A DNA stretch of 64,000 nucleotides from Burkholderiaceae bacterium (GCA_017856435.1 JAFMFB010000003.1:27234-91233), one strand, 5' to 3'. Counted from the first letter of the stretch, positions 10,570 to 22,219 are shown. Numbers and translations are program-made. Notes: generated by a model not told the origin, from the sequence alone.

Positions 10570-10955
10570 TGTCCTTCAGCTCTGGGTGAATTCTTGGAGT
10601 CAGCCTCTGGCTCGGCTTGGATCTTAAAACTGCAGTCACACCCGACCCCAGCCGCGATCCAACGAACTGCGCGCCAATCCAGCAGCGCACTCCATAGCGG
10701 CAAAGTCCAGTTCAGCCATCGCGGCAAGGCCTGCTGCAACACTTCCTTTTGGGCCACCAGCACCCCGCAGCGGTAACTCTGGAGCATTTCATCCCATCTC
10801 AGCGCTTCACAGGCGCCCCTGCGGCGACCCGAGATGACGATGCCGACCGGGCAGGGTTCGCTGAGACAGCATACACCGCATCCATTGCAAGGGGCGCCCC
10901 ATTCAGGTTTGGCGGGCGCCTTGGCATGAATACTGATTAGCGAGATTGATTTCAC
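10566..10955 (-). CDS. Small cysteine-rich protein (YkgJ/CxxCxxCC-type metal-binding cluster)
   Basis: 129 aa with CNGCGVCCLSEPCPVG plus further Cys; 4-nt overlap with the Nif3-like gene. Confidence 0.6.
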   Translation of the reverse strand: MKSISLISIHAKAPAKPEWGAPCNGCGVCCLSEPCPVGIVISGRRRGACEALRWDEMLQSYRCGVLVAQKEVLQQALPRWLNWTLPLWSALLDWRAVRWIAAGVGCDCSFKIQAEPEADSKNSPRAEGQ

Positions 10956-10973
10956 CTGGCCGGACCCTACAAT
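10946..10973 (+). promoter_or_regulatory. Candidate sigma70 promoter for the degQ-like gene
   Basis: TTGATT (10946-10951), 16-bp spacer, TACAAT (10968-10973), ending 6 bp before the ATG at 10980. Confidence 0.45.
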
Positions 10974-10979
10974 TTCGTC

Positions 10980-12119
10980 ATGAACCGAATTTGGCTTTTA
11001 TTTTCCCAGTCTGTCACCGTTTTATTGGCAGTGTATTTTGTCGTATTGACGCTCAAACCAGCTTGGCTGGGGCGCGCCAGTGGTTCGATCACCGTGCTGG
11101 AAGCCCCAGTGAACAAATCGACGACCGAGCCTCCTCCCCTGGCAAGCTTTCGTACTGCGGCCCAGAAGGCCTCGGCGGCCGTTGTCAGCATCAATACCAG
11201 CAAGGCGGCCCGTCGCAACCCAAACAGCAATGACCCCTGGTTTCGATTCTTTTTTGGCGATGGTACTGAACAGCCGCAGGTCGGCTTGGGAAGCGGCGTT
11301 ATCGTCAGCGCCAATGGGTTGATTCTGACCAACTACCATGTGATCGAGGGCGCCGATGAAATTGAAGTGGTTCTCAATGACAACCGGCGGACCAGAGCCA
11401 AGCTGATCGGCAGCGATCCCGAGACCGATCTGGCCTTGCTTCAAATTGGCTTGGACAAACTGCCAGCCATCGTTCTTGGGCAAACCGACAAACTGCAGGT
11501 GGGTGACCCTGTGTTGGCGATCGGCAACCCCTTTGGCGTGGGCCAAACCGTGACCAGTGGCATTGTCAGCGCTCTGGGCCGTAGCCAACTGGGGATCAAC
11601 ACCTTTGAAAACTTCATCCAAACCGATGCTGCCATCAACCCAGGCAACTCAGGAGGGGCACTGGTAGACACCGACGGCAATCTGCAAGGCATCAACACCG
11701 CCATCTACTCCCGTTCTGGCGGCAACATGGGCATAGGTTTTGCCATACCAATTTCCACGGCTCGGCAAGTCATGGAAAGTCTGGTCAAAGATGGCCGGGT
11801 CACGCGTGGCTGGATTGGGGTGGAGCCCAACAACCTCACGCCCGAGTTGATGCAAACATTTGGTATCAAGACCGAGCGTGGAGTACTCATTACCGGGGTT
11901 CTCAACAACGGTCCTGCGGCATTGGCGGGTCTGCGCCCGGGCGACGTGATCACTGCCATTGAGGGCCAGCCAGTAGGGGCCGTGACAGAATTACTCGCAA
12001 AAGTGGCAGCCCTGCCCCCGGGCAAGTCAGCCCGCTTTGAAGTGCTGCGGGAAAGCCGGGGGACATCTCTGGACATTGTTCCAGGCGTCAGACCACGGCC
12101 CAGGCGCCCTGCGCAGTAG
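10980..12119 (+). CDS. Trypsin-like serine protease with one PDZ domain (DegQ/DegS/HtrA family)
   Basis: 379 aa; N-terminal TM; NYHVIEGADEIEV, ETDLALLQI, TDAAINPGNSGGALVD; single C-terminal PDZ. Confidence 0.92.
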   Translation: MNRIWLLFSQSVTVLLAVYFVVLTLKPAWLGRASGSITVLEAPVNKSTTEPPPLASFRTAAQKASAAVVSINTSKAARRNPNSNDPWFRFFFGDGTEQPQVGLGSGVIVSANGLILTNYHVIEGADEIEVVLNDNRRTRAKLIGSDPETDLALLQIGLDKLPAIVLGQTDKLQVGDPVLAIGNPFGVGQTVTSGIVSALGRSQLGINTFENFIQTDAAINPGNSGGALVDTDGNLQGINTAIYSRSGGNMGIGFAIPISTARQVMESLVKDGRVTRGWIGVEPNNLTPELMQTFGIKTERGVLITGVLNNGPAALAGLRPGDVITAIEGQPVGAVTELLAKVAALPPGKSARFEVLRESRGTSLDIVPGVRPRPRRPAQ

Positions 12120-12145
12120 CCTGCTGCAGACTGACCCCTGAACCC

Positions 12146-12940
12146 TTACGGTGAAGAAGTGGTTTCTTCGTCGCTCTGGGGCATTTGAGTCTGCTTGATG
12201 AACAGCTGGGCGGCCCACAAACCAAGCTCGTAGAGCAAACACATGGGTATGGCCAAGGCCAGTTGGGACACCACATCCGGAGGGGTCACGATGGCAGCAA
12301 TGACAAAGGCCAGAACAATGAAATATCCCCGGAAGTCCTTTAGCTTTTGGATGCCGACCACGCCCATACGCGCCAACACCACAACAACGACTGGCACCTC
12401 GAACGCCAACCCAAAGGCAAGGAACATGGTCAATACAAAGCTCAGGTAGGCCTCAATGTCAGGCGCCGCCGTAATACTCTTCGGTGCAAAGCTTTGAATA
12501 AATGAAAAGACCTGGCCAAAAACAAAAAAGTAGCAGAAGGCCACCCCGACAAAAAACAGCACCGTGCTGGAGATCACCAGAGGCAATACCAGTTTTTTTT
12601 CATTGCTGTACAGGCCGGGCGCTACGAAAGCCCACGCCTGGTGAAGAATCACCGGCAAGGCCAGCAGGAAGGACGCCATGAGCAAAATTTTCAGAGGCAC
12701 CATAAAAGGGGAGATCACAGAGGTCGCGATCAGGGTTGCCCCCTTGGGAAGGTGCGCCACCAGGGGTGCCGCCAGCAGGTCGTAGAGGGCGCCCGGGCCA
12801 GGATAAAGAGCCAGCAGGGCCGCCATCACCCCCATGGCGGCCAAGGCTTTAAGCAAGCGGTCCCGCAACTCCATCAAATGCTGCACAAAGGGCTGCTCGG
12901 TGCCTGCGAGTTCGTCTTCTTTGGATTGAGGATCTGCCAT
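12146..12940 (-). CDS. tatC: Sec-independent protein translocase TatC
   Basis: 264 aa; QPFVQHLMELRDRLLKAL, multiple TM segments; adjacent tatB/tatA. Confidence 0.95.
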   Translation of the reverse strand: MADPQSKEDELAGTEQPFVQHLMELRDRLLKALAAMGVMAALLALYPGPGALYDLLAAPLVAHLPKGATLIATSVISPFMVPLKILLMASFLLALPVILHQAWAFVAPGLYSNEKKLVLPLVISSTVLFFVGVAFCYFFVFGQVFSFIQSFAPKSITAAPDIEAYLSFVLTMFLAFGLAFEVPVVVVVLARMGVVGIQKLKDFRGYFIVLAFVIAAIVTPPDVVSQLALAIPMCLLYELGLWAAQLFIKQTQMPQSDEETTSSP

Positions 12941-12987
12941 GCGATGTTTGTCCGGCCGCAGGTCAGTGCCTGGGCGACCAGCTGAAA

Positions 12988-13455
12988 TCAGTTAATTTTT
13001 TGGGGCCTGAAACGCGCCACACGGGCAGCGCCTGAAAGCGCACGTGTACGCACACCCTGACGGGCTTTGTACCAACTAGGGGTCGCCCCACGCTTGAGTC
13101 GCCAGTTTTTTTTGGGATGCTGGTATTCGGGATGGCTGATCAAGGGGGTGTCCGTATGAGAATTCGTGTCAAGCCCAGCGGTTGCCTCAGCCCAGCTTTG
13201 TTCGAAATCGGCGGTCGTGGTCTGAATCGAGCTCTCAACATCTTTGGCCGCGCCCTCCACAGAATCTTTCATCTTTTTCAGTTCATCAAGCTCCATCGAG
13301 CGATTGACTTCAGCCTTCACATCGGACACATAACGCTGCGCCTTGCCCAACAAGGTGCCCATGGTGCGCGCCACACGGGGCAGTTTTTCCGGCCCGATGA
13401 CAATCAGGGCCACTGCGCCAATCAGCGCCATCTTGGATATCCCGAGGTCGATCAT
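12988..13455 (-). CDS. tatB: Sec-independent protein translocase TatB
   Basis: Start trimmed to [33 protein letters not shown] at 13455 (ORF extends to 13584). Confidence 0.92.
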   Translation of the reverse strand: MIDLGISKMALIGAVALIVIGPEKLPRVARTMGTLLGKAQRYVSDVKAEVNRSMELDELKKMKDSVEGAAKDVESSIQTTTADFEQSWAEATAGLDTNSHTDTPLISHPEYQHPKKNWRLKRGATPSWYKARQGVRTRALSGAARVARFRPQKIN

Positions 13456-13471
13456 GTCAGCCCCAAAGTCA

Positions 13472-13717
13472 TCAGGACTTGGTCTTGGCTTCGACGTCGA
13501 TCGTTGTCTTATCGTTGGACGTTGCGACAGTGTTGGTGACCTGAGCAGCGGGAGCGGCTGGTTTTTCCTCACCCGATGTGCCATCCTTCATGCCGTCCTT
13601 GAATCCCTTGACTGCGCCGCCAAGATCACTACCGAGGTTTTTGAGCTTCTTGGTGCCAAAAACCATAACCACGATCAGCAGAACAATCAGCCAATGCCAA
13701 ATAGAAAACGAACCCAT
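13472..13717 (-). CDS. tatA: Sec-independent protein translocase TatA
   Basis: [40 protein letters not shown]. Confidence 0.95.
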   Translation of the reverse strand: MGSFSIWHWLIVLLIVVMVFGTKKLKNLGSDLGGAVKGFKDGMKDGTSGEEKPAAPAAQVTNTVATSNDKTTIDVEAKTKS

Positions 13718-13783
13718 AGCTAACTCCTTACGAATCTGATCATTCTAATCCTGATGCCCCAATCCCCAGGTAAAAGCATGAAA

Positions 13784-14155
13784 TCAGCCTTTTTTCCAGG
13801 GGCGCGGCCCACCAATCACATGCACATGCAGATGGTGGACTTCCTGGCCACCATCCTCACCGGTATTGCAGACAATCCTGAATCCCCCCTCGGGGTAAGG
13901 CCGGCACCCTTCCTGCAGGGCGAGTTTGGGCGCCAAGACCATCATGTGACCCAGCATGTGGGCATGCTCCGGCCCAGCTTGCGCCATGGAGGCGATATGC
14001 CGCTTCGGAACCATCAAAAAATGGACGGGCGCCCAAGGCTGGATGTCGTGAAACACAAAGACATGCTCATCCTCATGGATTCTTTTTGACGGGATCTGAC
14101 CGGCAATGATCTTGCAAAAAATGCAATCCGGGTGATGGTGTGCGCTATCGCTCAT
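13784..14155 (-). CDS. HIT family (HinT-like) nucleotide hydrolase
   Basis: Start trimmed to [25 protein letters not shown] at 14155; HIT motif HLHVHVIGG. Confidence 0.92.
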   Translation of the reverse strand: MSDSAHHHPDCIFCKIIAGQIPSKRIHEDEHVFVFHDIQPWAPVHFLMVPKRHIASMAQAGPEHAHMLGHMMVLAPKLALQEGCRPYPEGGFRIVCNTGEDGGQEVHHLHVHVIGGPRPWKKG

Positions 14156-14529
14156 GCTGAATTCTCCATAGGTAGGCCCTTGTTCATGTTCACCATGCCA
14201 CGTACGATTCGATACAGGAACCAGACCGAGATCGCCAGCCAGGCAATCCAGCCCGGCAGAAGAAAGAAAAACCACAGCGGCAACGTCAGCAAGTAGAACA
14301 AGGCAGCCAACAGGACTGTCTTGATGCGCCATGAAAAATGGGAGGCATGCCAGCTTTCTTGTGCATCCTCACGCTTGACCAGGTCGATGATGAGCGCCAC
14401 CACCAGCAAGACAGGGCTGATCTGACCACCGGGCACCAGGGCACCCACCGCCACGATCAGGTGCAAAACATAACTGACCGTCCCGATCGTGGTCAGGGAT
14501 TGCTGTCTTTCAAGCTCGCTCTGACTCAC
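14152..14529 (-). CDS. Small integral membrane protein (DUF4870-like)
   Basis: 125 aa, several TM segments; between hinT and hisE with short overlaps. Confidence 0.6.
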   Translation of the reverse strand: MSQSELERQQSLTTIGTVSYVLHLIVAVGALVPGGQISPVLLVVALIIDLVKREDAQESWHASHFSWRIKTVLLAALFYLLTLPLWFFFLLPGWIAWLAISVWFLYRIVRGMVNMNKGLPMENSA

Positions 14530-14921
14530 GACTCTTCACTCTTGCGGGCCTGTGACTTGCGCAATGCCTTTTCTTCAATGCCACTGATGCCTTCACGCCT
14601 GGCCAGCTCTGCCAGCACATCGCCCGGCTTGAGGCCATAGTGGGCCAATGCAATCAGGCAATGGAACCAGAGGTCGGCCATTTCATAAACGATCTTGGAT
14701 CGGTCGGCACCCTGCTCAGCGTCTTTAGCGGCGAGAACAACCTCAGTGGCCTCTTCGCCGATCTTCTTCAAAAAGGCGTCCGGCCCTTTGTGCAGCAGTC
14801 GGGCGATATAGCTTTTTTCCGGGTCGCCTCCATGCGCCGGCCGCCTGCTTTCGACCACGGCAGCAAGACGGTTCAGGGTGTCAGCGGAATTGGCTTCTAG
14901 GTCAGACATGCTGCTATTCAC
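14526..14921 (-). CDS. hisE: Phosphoribosyl-ATP diphosphatase HisE
   Basis: 131 aa; [30 protein letters not shown]. Confidence 0.94.
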   Translation of the reverse strand: MNSSMSDLEANSADTLNRLAAVVESRRPAHGGDPEKSYIARLLHKGPDAFLKKIGEEATEVVLAAKDAEQGADRSKIVYEMADLWFHCLIALAHYGLKPGDVLAELARREGISGIEEKALRKSQARKSEES

Positions 14922-15307
14922 TTGTAGATGGACTCAGGGTCTTTCAGGACGGGATCAACTGCCCTCCAGTTGCCGTTCTCAAGGACATTGTAAAAACAAC
15001 TGTGACGGCCGGTATGGCAGGCAATGCCAGGGTCATGACCGGTCTGGGTGACCTGCAGCAAGAGAACATCGTTATCACAGTCCATCCGGATCTCATGAAC
15101 CGTCTGAACATGACCAGACTCCTCACCCTTGAACCACAGACGGCCACGGGAACGGCTGTAATAGACGGCCCGCTTCAATTCAACCGTCTTTTGCAGGGCC
15201 TCACGGTTCATCCAGGCAAACATCAGCACATGATTGCTGCCGACCTCCTGCGCAATGACAGGAACCAAGCCCTGCTTATCCCATTTGATTTCATCAAGCC
15301 AATTCAT
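14918..15307 (-). CDS. hisI: Phosphoribosyl-AMP cyclohydrolase HisI
   Basis: 129 aa; [48 protein letters not shown]. Confidence 0.95.
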   Translation of the reverse strand: MNWLDEIKWDKQGLVPVIAQEVGSNHVLMFAWMNREALQKTVELKRAVYYSRSRGRLWFKGEESGHVQTVHEIRMDCDNDVLLLQVTQTGHDPGIACHTGRHSCFYNVLENGNWRAVDPVLKDPESIYK

Positions 15308-15337
15308 GATTTGATTGTCGCGCGGTTTACTTCCGGC

Positions 15338-16129
15338 TCAAACTTGGGACTCGATGCGCACTGGAACACCGCACTCAGCCATTCGCTGCTTGGCTTGGGC
15401 GATGGTGTACTGCCCGTAATGAAAGATACTGGCCGCCAGAACCGCATCGGCACCACCAATCTTGATGCCATCGACCAGATGATCCAGATTGCCGACACCT
15501 CCCGAGGCAATGACCGGCACATTGACCGCATCACTTACAGCGCGAGTCAACTCCAAATCGAAGCCCGATTGGGTGCCATCTCGGTCCATGCTGGTCAGCA
15601 ATATTTCGCCCGCTCCATACTCAGCCATCTGCCGGGCCCATGCCACAGCATCGAGCCCGGTGTTTTTCCTTCCACCGTGACTGTAGACATCCCAGCCCCT
15701 GGCATTGTCAACTCCCGGTGTTTCATGCCTGCGCTTGGCATCGATGGCCACGACAATGCATTGGGAGCCATATTTTGTGGAGGCTTCCTGAATGACGCGG
15801 GGATTGGCAATCGCGGCAGAATTGAAACTGGTTTTGTCAGCCCCGGCATTGAGCAGGCGTCGTACATCGTCTACCGTACGCACACCCCCCCCCACAGTCA
15901 AGGGGATAAAGACTTGGGCAGCCACCGCCTCAATAATGTGCAAAATCAGATCCCGGTCGTCGCTGGTTGCCGTTATGTCCAGAAAGGTCAGCTCATCGGC
16001 ACCTTGCTCGTTGTAGCGAGCAGCAATTTCGACCGGATCCCCAGCATCACGCAGTTCAACAAAGTTCACCCCCTTGACAACACGGCCACCGGTGACATCA
16101 AGGCAGGGAATGATTCGTTTGGCAAGCAT
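15338..16129 (-). CDS. hisF: Imidazole glycerol phosphate synthase cyclase subunit HisF
   Basis: 263 aa; [40 protein letters not shown]. Confidence 0.97.
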   Translation of the reverse strand: MLAKRIIPCLDVTGGRVVKGVNFVELRDAGDPVEIAARYNEQGADELTFLDITATSDDRDLILHIIEAVAAQVFIPLTVGGGVRTVDDVRRLLNAGADKTSFNSAAIANPRVIQEASTKYGSQCIVVAIDAKRRHETPGVDNARGWDVYSHGGRKNTGLDAVAWARQMAEYGAGEILLTSMDRDGTQSGFDLELTRAVSDAVNVPVIASGGVGNLDHLVDGIKIGGADAVLAASIFHYGQYTIAQAKQRMAECGVPVRIESQV

Positions 16130-16155
16130 GGGCTGGATTGTAGAGAACCGTCATG

Positions 16156-17052
16156 TCACAAGACACGAAGACGCTGCCATCCCTGCCAGGTCTGACCTCC
16201 CGCCAACGCAATGGACGTCAATACCTGGGCAGCCTCCACGCACAGCATCTGTTTCCAGCCATCGGCGGTCATGTCTGGCAGGCTGGCACATCGCACAGAA
16301 CCGGGATTCCAGACCACAGTGTGCGCCAGGCTTTGACTTTGCTCGATCTGCAAGCGACGCTCGCCATCAAGAAGTTGCAGTGGCTTGGCTGAAGCCTCAA
16401 AGACCCGGTCAAATTCGCCCTCAAAGTAGAGGGTGGATGGACCGTATTCATGACAGTCCCTGACCGCATCCCATACGGGTTGGCCTTCCAATCCCAAGAG
16501 TCGGGTGGCGCCAATATCGTCGACCCGCAAATAGGTGTGCAGCGCGCCGGTAAAGGTCAGGGCGGTCGTGCCAGCATTACGCAGGCTCAACTTCAGTTGC
16601 AAGGTTGAGGGCTGCAGTTGCACCGTCAGGATCAATTCAAATGCCTGGTCCCAGTAGCTTCGCGTCTCTGGGCTGGTTTCAATCCGCAAACTCAAACAAG
16701 TCCATTCATCCTCCAGGTAGGCAAGTTGATGCGTTTGCTGCTGTTGATATGGATGCAGGTACGGGTGCCACCGCAAATTGCGAGCAAAGCCGTGTTTGGG
16801 CAGAGGGCCGCGCTGGTTGAATTGGGGGAAACAGATGGGCACACCACCCCGAATTGCACTGTGACCATCAAAGGTGCTTTTCGGACTTAGATAAAGCTGC
16901 TCTTGACCGGCACTGACCCAGGACAGCACATGAGCCCCATGCAGAGCGACCAGAACATGATCACCACAAGCGTGCTGCAGTTTCAGGCAAGGCTGGCCCT
17001 GAAACAGAAGCTGCTCAACCGTCAGGGCTTCAGGGGTTGATTTCGTCAGCAC
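16156..17052 (-). CDS. D-hexose-6-phosphate mutarotase / aldose 1-epimerase family (YeaD-like)
   Basis: [35 protein letters not shown] runs to 17103; a GTG start at 17052 reduces the overlap with hisA. Confidence 0.8.
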   Translation of the reverse strand: MLTKSTPEALTVEQLLFQGQPCLKLQHACGDHVLVALHGAHVLSWVSAGQEQLYLSPKSTFDGHSAIRGGVPICFPQFNQRGPLPKHGFARNLRWHPYLHPYQQQQTHQLAYLEDEWTCLSLRIETSPETRSYWDQAFELILTVQLQPSTLQLKLSLRNAGTTALTFTGALHTYLRVDDIGATRLLGLEGQPVWDAVRDCHEYGPSTLYFEGEFDRVFEASAKPLQLLDGERRLQIEQSQSLAHTVVWNPGSVRCASLPDMTADGWKQMLCVEAAQVLTSIALAGGQTWQGWQRLRVL

Positions 17053-17770
17053 GGATCTGCGCAGACTCGAAATCGAGGTCGCCAGTGTAGATGGCTCGCC
17101 CACAAATCACACCCTCGACCCCCTCATCCTCCACCTCGCAGAGGGCTTCGATATCCTCGATACCCTTGAGGCCCCCAGAAGCTATGACCGGGATGCTCAG
17201 AGCTTGCGCCAATTTGACGGTCGCCTCGATATTGATGCCGGCAAGCATGCCGTCACGGCCAATGTCGGTGTAGATAATGGATTCAACGCCATAGTCTTCA
17301 AATTTCTTGCCAAGGTCAACCACATCATGCTTGGTCAGCTTGCTCCAACCGTCGGTGGCGACCTTGCCATCCTTGGCATCGAGTCCGACGATGATATGTC
17401 CGCCAAAGGCAGTACAGGCATCCTGCAGGAAACCCGGGTTCTTGACCGCCGCCGTCCCGATGATGACGTAGCGCAGGCCGGCATCTAGGTACCGCTCAAT
17501 AGTGTCCAGGTCGCGAATACCCCCGCCAAGTTGAACGTCCACTTCGCTGCCAACTTCCTTGAGGATGGCGCGGATAGCCTGTTCGTTCTTGGGATGCCCG
17601 GCAAATGCGCCGTTGAGGTCAACCAAATGCAAGCGGCGAGCTCCTTTCTTGACCCATGACCGGGCCATGACGGCTGGGTTTTCGCCAAAGACAGTGGTTT
17701 GATCCATATCGCCTTGCTTGAGGCGAACACATTGGCCGTCTTTCAGATCAATGGCAGGAATGAGCAACAT
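17030..17770 (-). CDS. hisA: Phosphoribosylformimino-5-aminoimidazole carboxamide ribotide isomerase HisA
   Basis: 246 aa; [41 protein letters not shown]. Confidence 0.96.
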   Translation of the reverse strand: MLLIPAIDLKDGQCVRLKQGDMDQTTVFGENPAVMARSWVKKGARRLHLVDLNGAFAGHPKNEQAIRAILKEVGSEVDVQLGGGIRDLDTIERYLDAGLRYVIIGTAAVKNPGFLQDACTAFGGHIIVGLDAKDGKVATDGWSKLTKHDVVDLGKKFEDYGVESIIYTDIGRDGMLAGINIEATVKLAQALSIPVIASGGLKGIEDIEALCEVEDEGVEGVICGRAIYTGDLDFESAQIRADEINP

Positions 17771-17824
17771 GATGCAAGTGAAAAGAGTTTGTACCGTTCA
17801 ACGTCGGGAAGGGATAGACGCAAG

Positions 17825-18496
17825 TCAGGGATTCCAATGGAGGAAATTGCGATAAAGGGCCAAGCCGTGGGCAGCACTTTTTTCCGGGTGAAATTGTGTG
17901 GCGAAAATATTATCCCGTGCAACTGCGGATGTGAAGCGGCCGCCATACTCCGTCTCGCCCACGCTGTGGCGCATATCAGACGGTTGAGCATAAAAACTGT
18001 GCACAAAATAAAACCAGCTGCCGTCGGGCACCTCTCCCCAGACGGGGTGTCGCCCAAGTCCATGATTGACTTGCCAGACCTGATTCCAACCCATCTGCGG
18101 GACTTTATAGCGGCTGCCATCGGGCTGCAACTGGCCAGCCAGATCAAATCGTGTGACTTCACCCGGGATCAGTCCCAACGCAGGGGTGTCGCCCTCGGCA
18201 CTGTGGTCAAGCATCATCTGCATACCGATACAGACCCCAAACAGGGGCTTGCTCAAGGCCGCTTCCATCACAGCCTCTTTCAGACCCGATTCACGCAATT
18301 CACGCATGCAATCTGGCATGGCCCCCTGTCCGGGCAAAACCAGCCTGTCGCAGGCCAACACTTGCTCAGGCTCGGAGGTGATGATCACCTGCCAATCCGT
18401 GCCCCGGGCAGCCGCCTTCACCGCCTGCGAAACCGATCGCAAATTACCCATGCCATAGTCAACCACGGCCAAAGTTTTAGCACCCACCAGTGACAT
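17825..18496 (-). CDS. hisH: Imidazole glycerol phosphate synthase glutaminase subunit HisH
   Basis: 223 aa; [39 protein letters not shown]. Confidence 0.96.
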   Translation of the reverse strand: MSLVGAKTLAVVDYGMGNLRSVSQAVKAAARGTDWQVIITSEPEQVLACDRLVLPGQGAMPDCMRELRESGLKEAVMEAALSKPLFGVCIGMQMMLDHSAEGDTPALGLIPGEVTRFDLAGQLQPDGSRYKVPQMGWNQVWQVNHGLGRHPVWGEVPDGSWFYFVHSFYAQPSDMRHSVGETEYGGRFTSAVARDNIFATQFHPEKSAAHGLALYRNFLHWNP

Positions 18497-18501
18497 ATCG
18501 C

Positions 18502-19098
18502 TCAGAGAGAACCTTTGGTCGAGGGGATGGCCGCTGGTGCCCGAGGATCGATTTCTAATGCAGCCCGCAGTGCACGGCCAAAGGCCTTGAACACAGTTTC
18601 GGCCTGATGGTGCGCATTTTCACCGCGCAGGTTGTCGATATGCAGGGTGACGAATGCATGATTGACAAAACCCTGAAAAAACTCAAAGGCCAACTGACTG
18701 TCAAAAGTGCCAATCATGCCGCTCTTGAAAGGCACATGCATGACCAATCCGGGGCGCCCAGAAAAATCGATCACCACCCGCGAGAGCGCCTCATCCAGTG
18801 GCACATAGGCATGGCCATACCGTCGGATGCCCTTTCGCTCACCAACCGCCTTGGTCAAGGCTTGTCCGAACGTTATACCGACGTCCTCCACAGTGTGATG
18901 TCCATCGATGTGCAAATCACCCTGCGCCTGAACCTCCAGGTCAATCAGGCCATGGCGGGCAATCTGATCCAGCATATGGTCAAAAAAGCCAATGCCAGTG
19001 CCCAGCCGAACCTGGCCGGTGCCATCCAGATTGAGTTTGACCGTAATCTTTGTTTCGGCGGTATTGCGGGTAACTTCTGCGGTACGTGGTGTGCTCAT
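18502..19098 (-). CDS. hisB: Imidazoleglycerol-phosphate dehydratase HisB
   Basis: 198 aa; [35 protein letters not shown]. Confidence 0.96.
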   Translation of the reverse strand: MSTPRTAEVTRNTAETKITVKLNLDGTGQVRLGTGIGFFDHMLDQIARHGLIDLEVQAQGDLHIDGHHTVEDVGITFGQALTKAVGERKGIRRYGHAYVPLDEALSRVVIDFSGRPGLVMHVPFKSGMIGTFDSQLAFEFFQGFVNHAFVTLHIDNLRGENAHHQAETVFKAFGRALRAALEIDPRAPAAIPSTKGSL

Positions 19099-20192
19099 AG
19101 CGACTCTCTCAGCGCGTCCAGCATGCGCTTATTTTCCTGTTGAGTGCCCACTGTCAGACGCAGGCAGTTGGCCAACAAGGGGTGCAGGCCAGACACATTT
19201 TTGACAAGGACACCGCGCGACTTCATGCCCTCAAAAGTGCGAGCCGCGTCGGGAACTCGTATGAGAATCATGTTGGCTTCACTATTCCAGGCGCGCACCT
19301 TAGGCAGGGCAGCCAGTGCGACCAAAATGGTAGCACGCTGGGCCTTGATCTCAGTGGCCTGGGCCGCAAATATAGCCGCATGCTCCAGGGCAAAGAGGGC
19401 GCACTCATAGTTGAGCACACTGACGTTGTAAGGGGGTCTCACCTTGTCGATCTCTTCGATCAATGCCCGTGGGCCCATCATGTAGCCAACGCGCACACCA
19501 GCCAGGCCAAATTTCGACAGGGTCCGCATCAGCAAGACATTGCCAAAGGCTTGCGGCGCGGCGCGCAATTTTGTCAACCAGCTGCGCGCGGCAAAGGGTT
19601 GATAGGCTTCATCCATAACCACCAGACCGCCTTGCTTGTCCACCTCGGCAATGATGCGTTCAATCACGGCATCGTCCCACAGGTTGGCCGTTGGATTGTT
19701 GGGGTAGGCCAGAAAGGTAATACTGGGCCGGTGTTGTCTGATCGCCGACAACATGGCGGACTCATCCAACTCGAAGTCAGCCGTCAAGGGAACCCCATGA
19801 AATGGCAGGCCCTGCAGCTGGGCACTCATGGCATACATCACAAATCCCGGCACAGGGGCCAGAACCGATGCTCCGGGTACCTTGCAGGCCATGGCCACCA
19901 AGGAAATCAGCTCGTCTGAGCCATTGCCAAGCATCAGCTTATAGCCGGCTGGCATACCGTCCTGCTCGGCCAGGGCATCACGCAAATCGTTCACCCGGGC
20001 ATCCGGATAGCGGTTCAGGTCAAGATGCCCCAAGCGCTGCCCCAGCTTGTCTTGTAGGTCTGGCGGCAACCCGAACGGGTTTTCCATGGCGTCAAGCTTG
20101 ACCAGTCCGGCTGATGGCTGTACGGCATAGGCGTGCATGCTTTGCACATCCTGACGAATCAGTTTTTTCAATTTCTGCGGCAAATCAGTCAT
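19095..20192 (-). CDS. hisC: Histidinol-phosphate aminotransferase HisC
   Basis: 365 aa; [29 protein letters not shown]-like [25 protein letters not shown]. Confidence 0.95.
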   Translation of the reverse strand: MTDLPQKLKKLIRQDVQSMHAYAVQPSAGLVKLDAMENPFGLPPDLQDKLGQRLGHLDLNRYPDARVNDLRDALAEQDGMPAGYKLMLGNGSDELISLVAMACKVPGASVLAPVPGFVMYAMSAQLQGLPFHGVPLTADFELDESAMLSAIRQHRPSITFLAYPNNPTANLWDDAVIERIIAEVDKQGGLVVMDEAYQPFAARSWLTKLRAAPQAFGNVLLMRTLSKFGLAGVRVGYMMGPRALIEEIDKVRPPYNVSVLNYECALFALEHAAIFAAQATEIKAQRATILVALAALPKVRAWNSEANMILIRVPDAARTFEGMKSRGVLVKNVSGLHPLLANCLRLTVGTQQENKRMLDALRESL

Positions 20193-20249
20193 GCCAATAC
20201 CCTGATCGGTCAGTACAACCCGCAGATTGACAAAGCGAGATTTGATAAA

Positions 20250-21581
20250 TCATGACTTGCTAACGTCCTGCAGACGCATCTCGGCGGCGCGGGCGTGGGC
20301 CTGCAAGCCCTCACCGTGCGCCAGGACGGAGGCAATTTTGCCCAGCGTCTGGGCGCCCAGTTCGCTGACTTCGATCAGGCTGCTGCGCTTCTGAAAATCA
20401 TAGACACCCAACGGGGAGGAAAAGCGAGCCGTACCACTGGTGGGCAGCACATGGTTGGGGCCCGCACAATAGTCCCCCAGGGACTCACTGGTCCAGGCAC
20501 CTAGAAAAATGGCGCCGGCATGCCTGAGCAGCGGCTCCCATTGGTGCGGGTTGCCGCTGGAGACTTCCAGGTGCTCCGGGGCGATGCGGTTGGAAATGGC
20601 GCAAGCTTCTTGCATGTCACGCGTCTGGATCAAAGCCCCCCGGTCATTCAAGGACTTGGCAATGATCTCGCGCCTGGGCATGAGCGGTAACAATTGGTCC
20701 ATCTCACGCTGAACTTGATCGAGGTAGGCGCCATCTGGGCAAAGCAGAATGCTTTGCGCCAGTTCATCATGCTCGGCTTGCGAAAACAGATCCATGGCTA
20801 CCCATTGGGCTGGCGTGGTCCCATCGGCCAGCACCAGAATTTCACTGGGGCCTGCAATCATGTCGATGCCCACTCGCCCAAACACCCGCCGCTTGGCGCT
20901 GGCGACATAGGCGTTACCAGGGCCAGTGATCTTGTCCACCGCGGGCACGCTGCCAGTCCCATAGGCCAGCGCCGCCACAGCCTGGGCGCCACCAATGGTG
21001 TAAGCACGCGACACACCTGCAACAAAGGCTGCTGCCAAAACCAGCTGATTTTTTTCCCCTTTGGGCGTGGGTACGACCATGATGATTTCACCCACGCCGG
21101 CGACATGGGCTGGGATCGCATTCATCAGCACGGACGAGGGGTAGGCAGCTTTGCCACCCGGCACATAAATACCAACCCGGTCCAATGGTGTCACCTTCTG
21201 CCCAAGCAAGGTGCCATCGGCATCATGGTAGCTCCAGCTCTCACCACTGGCACGCTTTTGTGCCTCATGGTAGCTACGCACCCGAAGCGCGGCTGCCTGC
21301 AAGGCCTCGCGTTGCGTTACTGGCAGAGCGTCGAAGGCCGCTTTGAGTTCGGCCTGACTCAGCTCCAACTGGCTGACCGTCGTGGCCTGCAAGCCATCAA
21401 AGCGAGCCGTGTAATCAAGGACAGCGGCATCGCCACGCTGGCGGACATCGGCCAGAATGTCTGCGACCCGGCTTTCAATCGCCGCATCGGTCTCGCCAGA
21501 CCAGTGCAGGCGTTGCCGAAAGCGATCCTCGAAATCCTTGTCCAGCGTTGACAGGCGCAAGGGGCGTGCAGACTGGCTCAT
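20250..21581 (-). CDS. hisD: Histidinol dehydrogenase HisD
   Basis: 443 aa; [50 protein letters not shown]. Confidence 0.96.
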   Translation of the reverse strand: MSQSARPLRLSTLDKDFEDRFRQRLHWSGETDAAIESRVADILADVRQRGDAAVLDYTARFDGLQATTVSQLELSQAELKAAFDALPVTQREALQAAALRVRSYHEAQKRASGESWSYHDADGTLLGQKVTPLDRVGIYVPGGKAAYPSSVLMNAIPAHVAGVGEIIMVVPTPKGEKNQLVLAAAFVAGVSRAYTIGGAQAVAALAYGTGSVPAVDKITGPGNAYVASAKRRVFGRVGIDMIAGPSEILVLADGTTPAQWVAMDLFSQAEHDELAQSILLCPDGAYLDQVQREMDQLLPLMPRREIIAKSLNDRGALIQTRDMQEACAISNRIAPEHLEVSSGNPHQWEPLLRHAGAIFLGAWTSESLGDYCAGPNHVLPTSGTARFSSPLGVYDFQKRSSLIEVSELGAQTLGKIASVLAHGEGLQAHARAAEMRLQDVSKS

Positions 21582-22219
21582 GCCTGCTCCAAGGCCCCGG
21601 CAAATGCATCAATGATCCGTCGCAAAGGAACTTGCTTGAGCTTGAGAGAGGCCTGATTGACCACGAGTCGGGACGAGATGTCCATGATGTGCTCAACCTC
21701 AACCAAATGATTGGCTTTGAGTGTGTTGCCTGTTGAAACCAAATCCACAATGGCATCCGCCAGCCCGGTCAGAGGAGCCAGTTCCATGCTGCCGTAGAGT
21801 TTGATCAGATCAACATGAACACCCTTGGTGGCAAAAAATTCTCTGGCAATGCCCACATACTTGGTGGCCACACTCAGTCGTGAGCCCTGGCGCACAGCAG
21901 CCGCATAGTCAAAACCCTCGCGCACTGCGACGCTGATCCTGCACTTGGCAATTTGCAGATCTAGCGGCTGATACAGGCCATCGCCACCATGTTCAAGCAA
22001 GGTATCCAGCCCGGTGATGCCCAGATCGGCACCCCCATACTGCACATAGGTCGGCACATCAGTGGCGCGAACCAGCACCACCCTCACATCAGGCTGGTTG
22101 GTGGCGAGAATGAGTTTTCGGGTTTTCTCCGGATCGTCGAGCACTTGAATGCCAGCCGCCTTCAGCAGTGGCAAGGTTTCCTCAAAGATTCGTCCTTTGG
22201 ACAGGGCAAGGGTGATCAT
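21578..22219 (-). CDS. hisG: ATP phosphoribosyltransferase HisG (short form)
   Basis: 213 aa; [31 protein letters not shown]. Confidence 0.96.
   Translation of the reverse strand: MITLALSKGRIFEETLPLLKAAGIQVLDDPEKTRKLILATNQPDVRVVLVRATDVPTYVQYGGADLGITGLDTLLEHGGDGLYQPLDLQIAKCRISVAVREGFDYAAAVRQGSRLSVATKYVGIAREFFATKGVHVDLIKLYGSMELAPLTGLADAIVDLVSTGNTLKANHLVEVEHIMDISSRLVVNQASLKLKQVPLRRIIDAFAGALEQA

Noticed and set aside
12593-12600. A8 tract in the tatC coding strand
   Set aside because: Short A-runs of this length are common in Lys-rich stretches. No clustering, so weaker than the pilQ case.
15002-16195. 397-aa plus-strand ORF
   Set aside because: Antisense to hisI and hisF, spans their intergenic gap, and the translation has no recognisable domain. 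It is a shadow ORF from codon bias.
17699-18493. 264-aa plus-strand ORF
   Set aside because: Antisense to hisH and the end of hisA; low-complexity, His/Gln-rich translation typical of a reverse-strand artefact.
20694-21551. 285-aa plus-strand ORF
   Set aside because: Fully antisense to hisD; no family resemblance.
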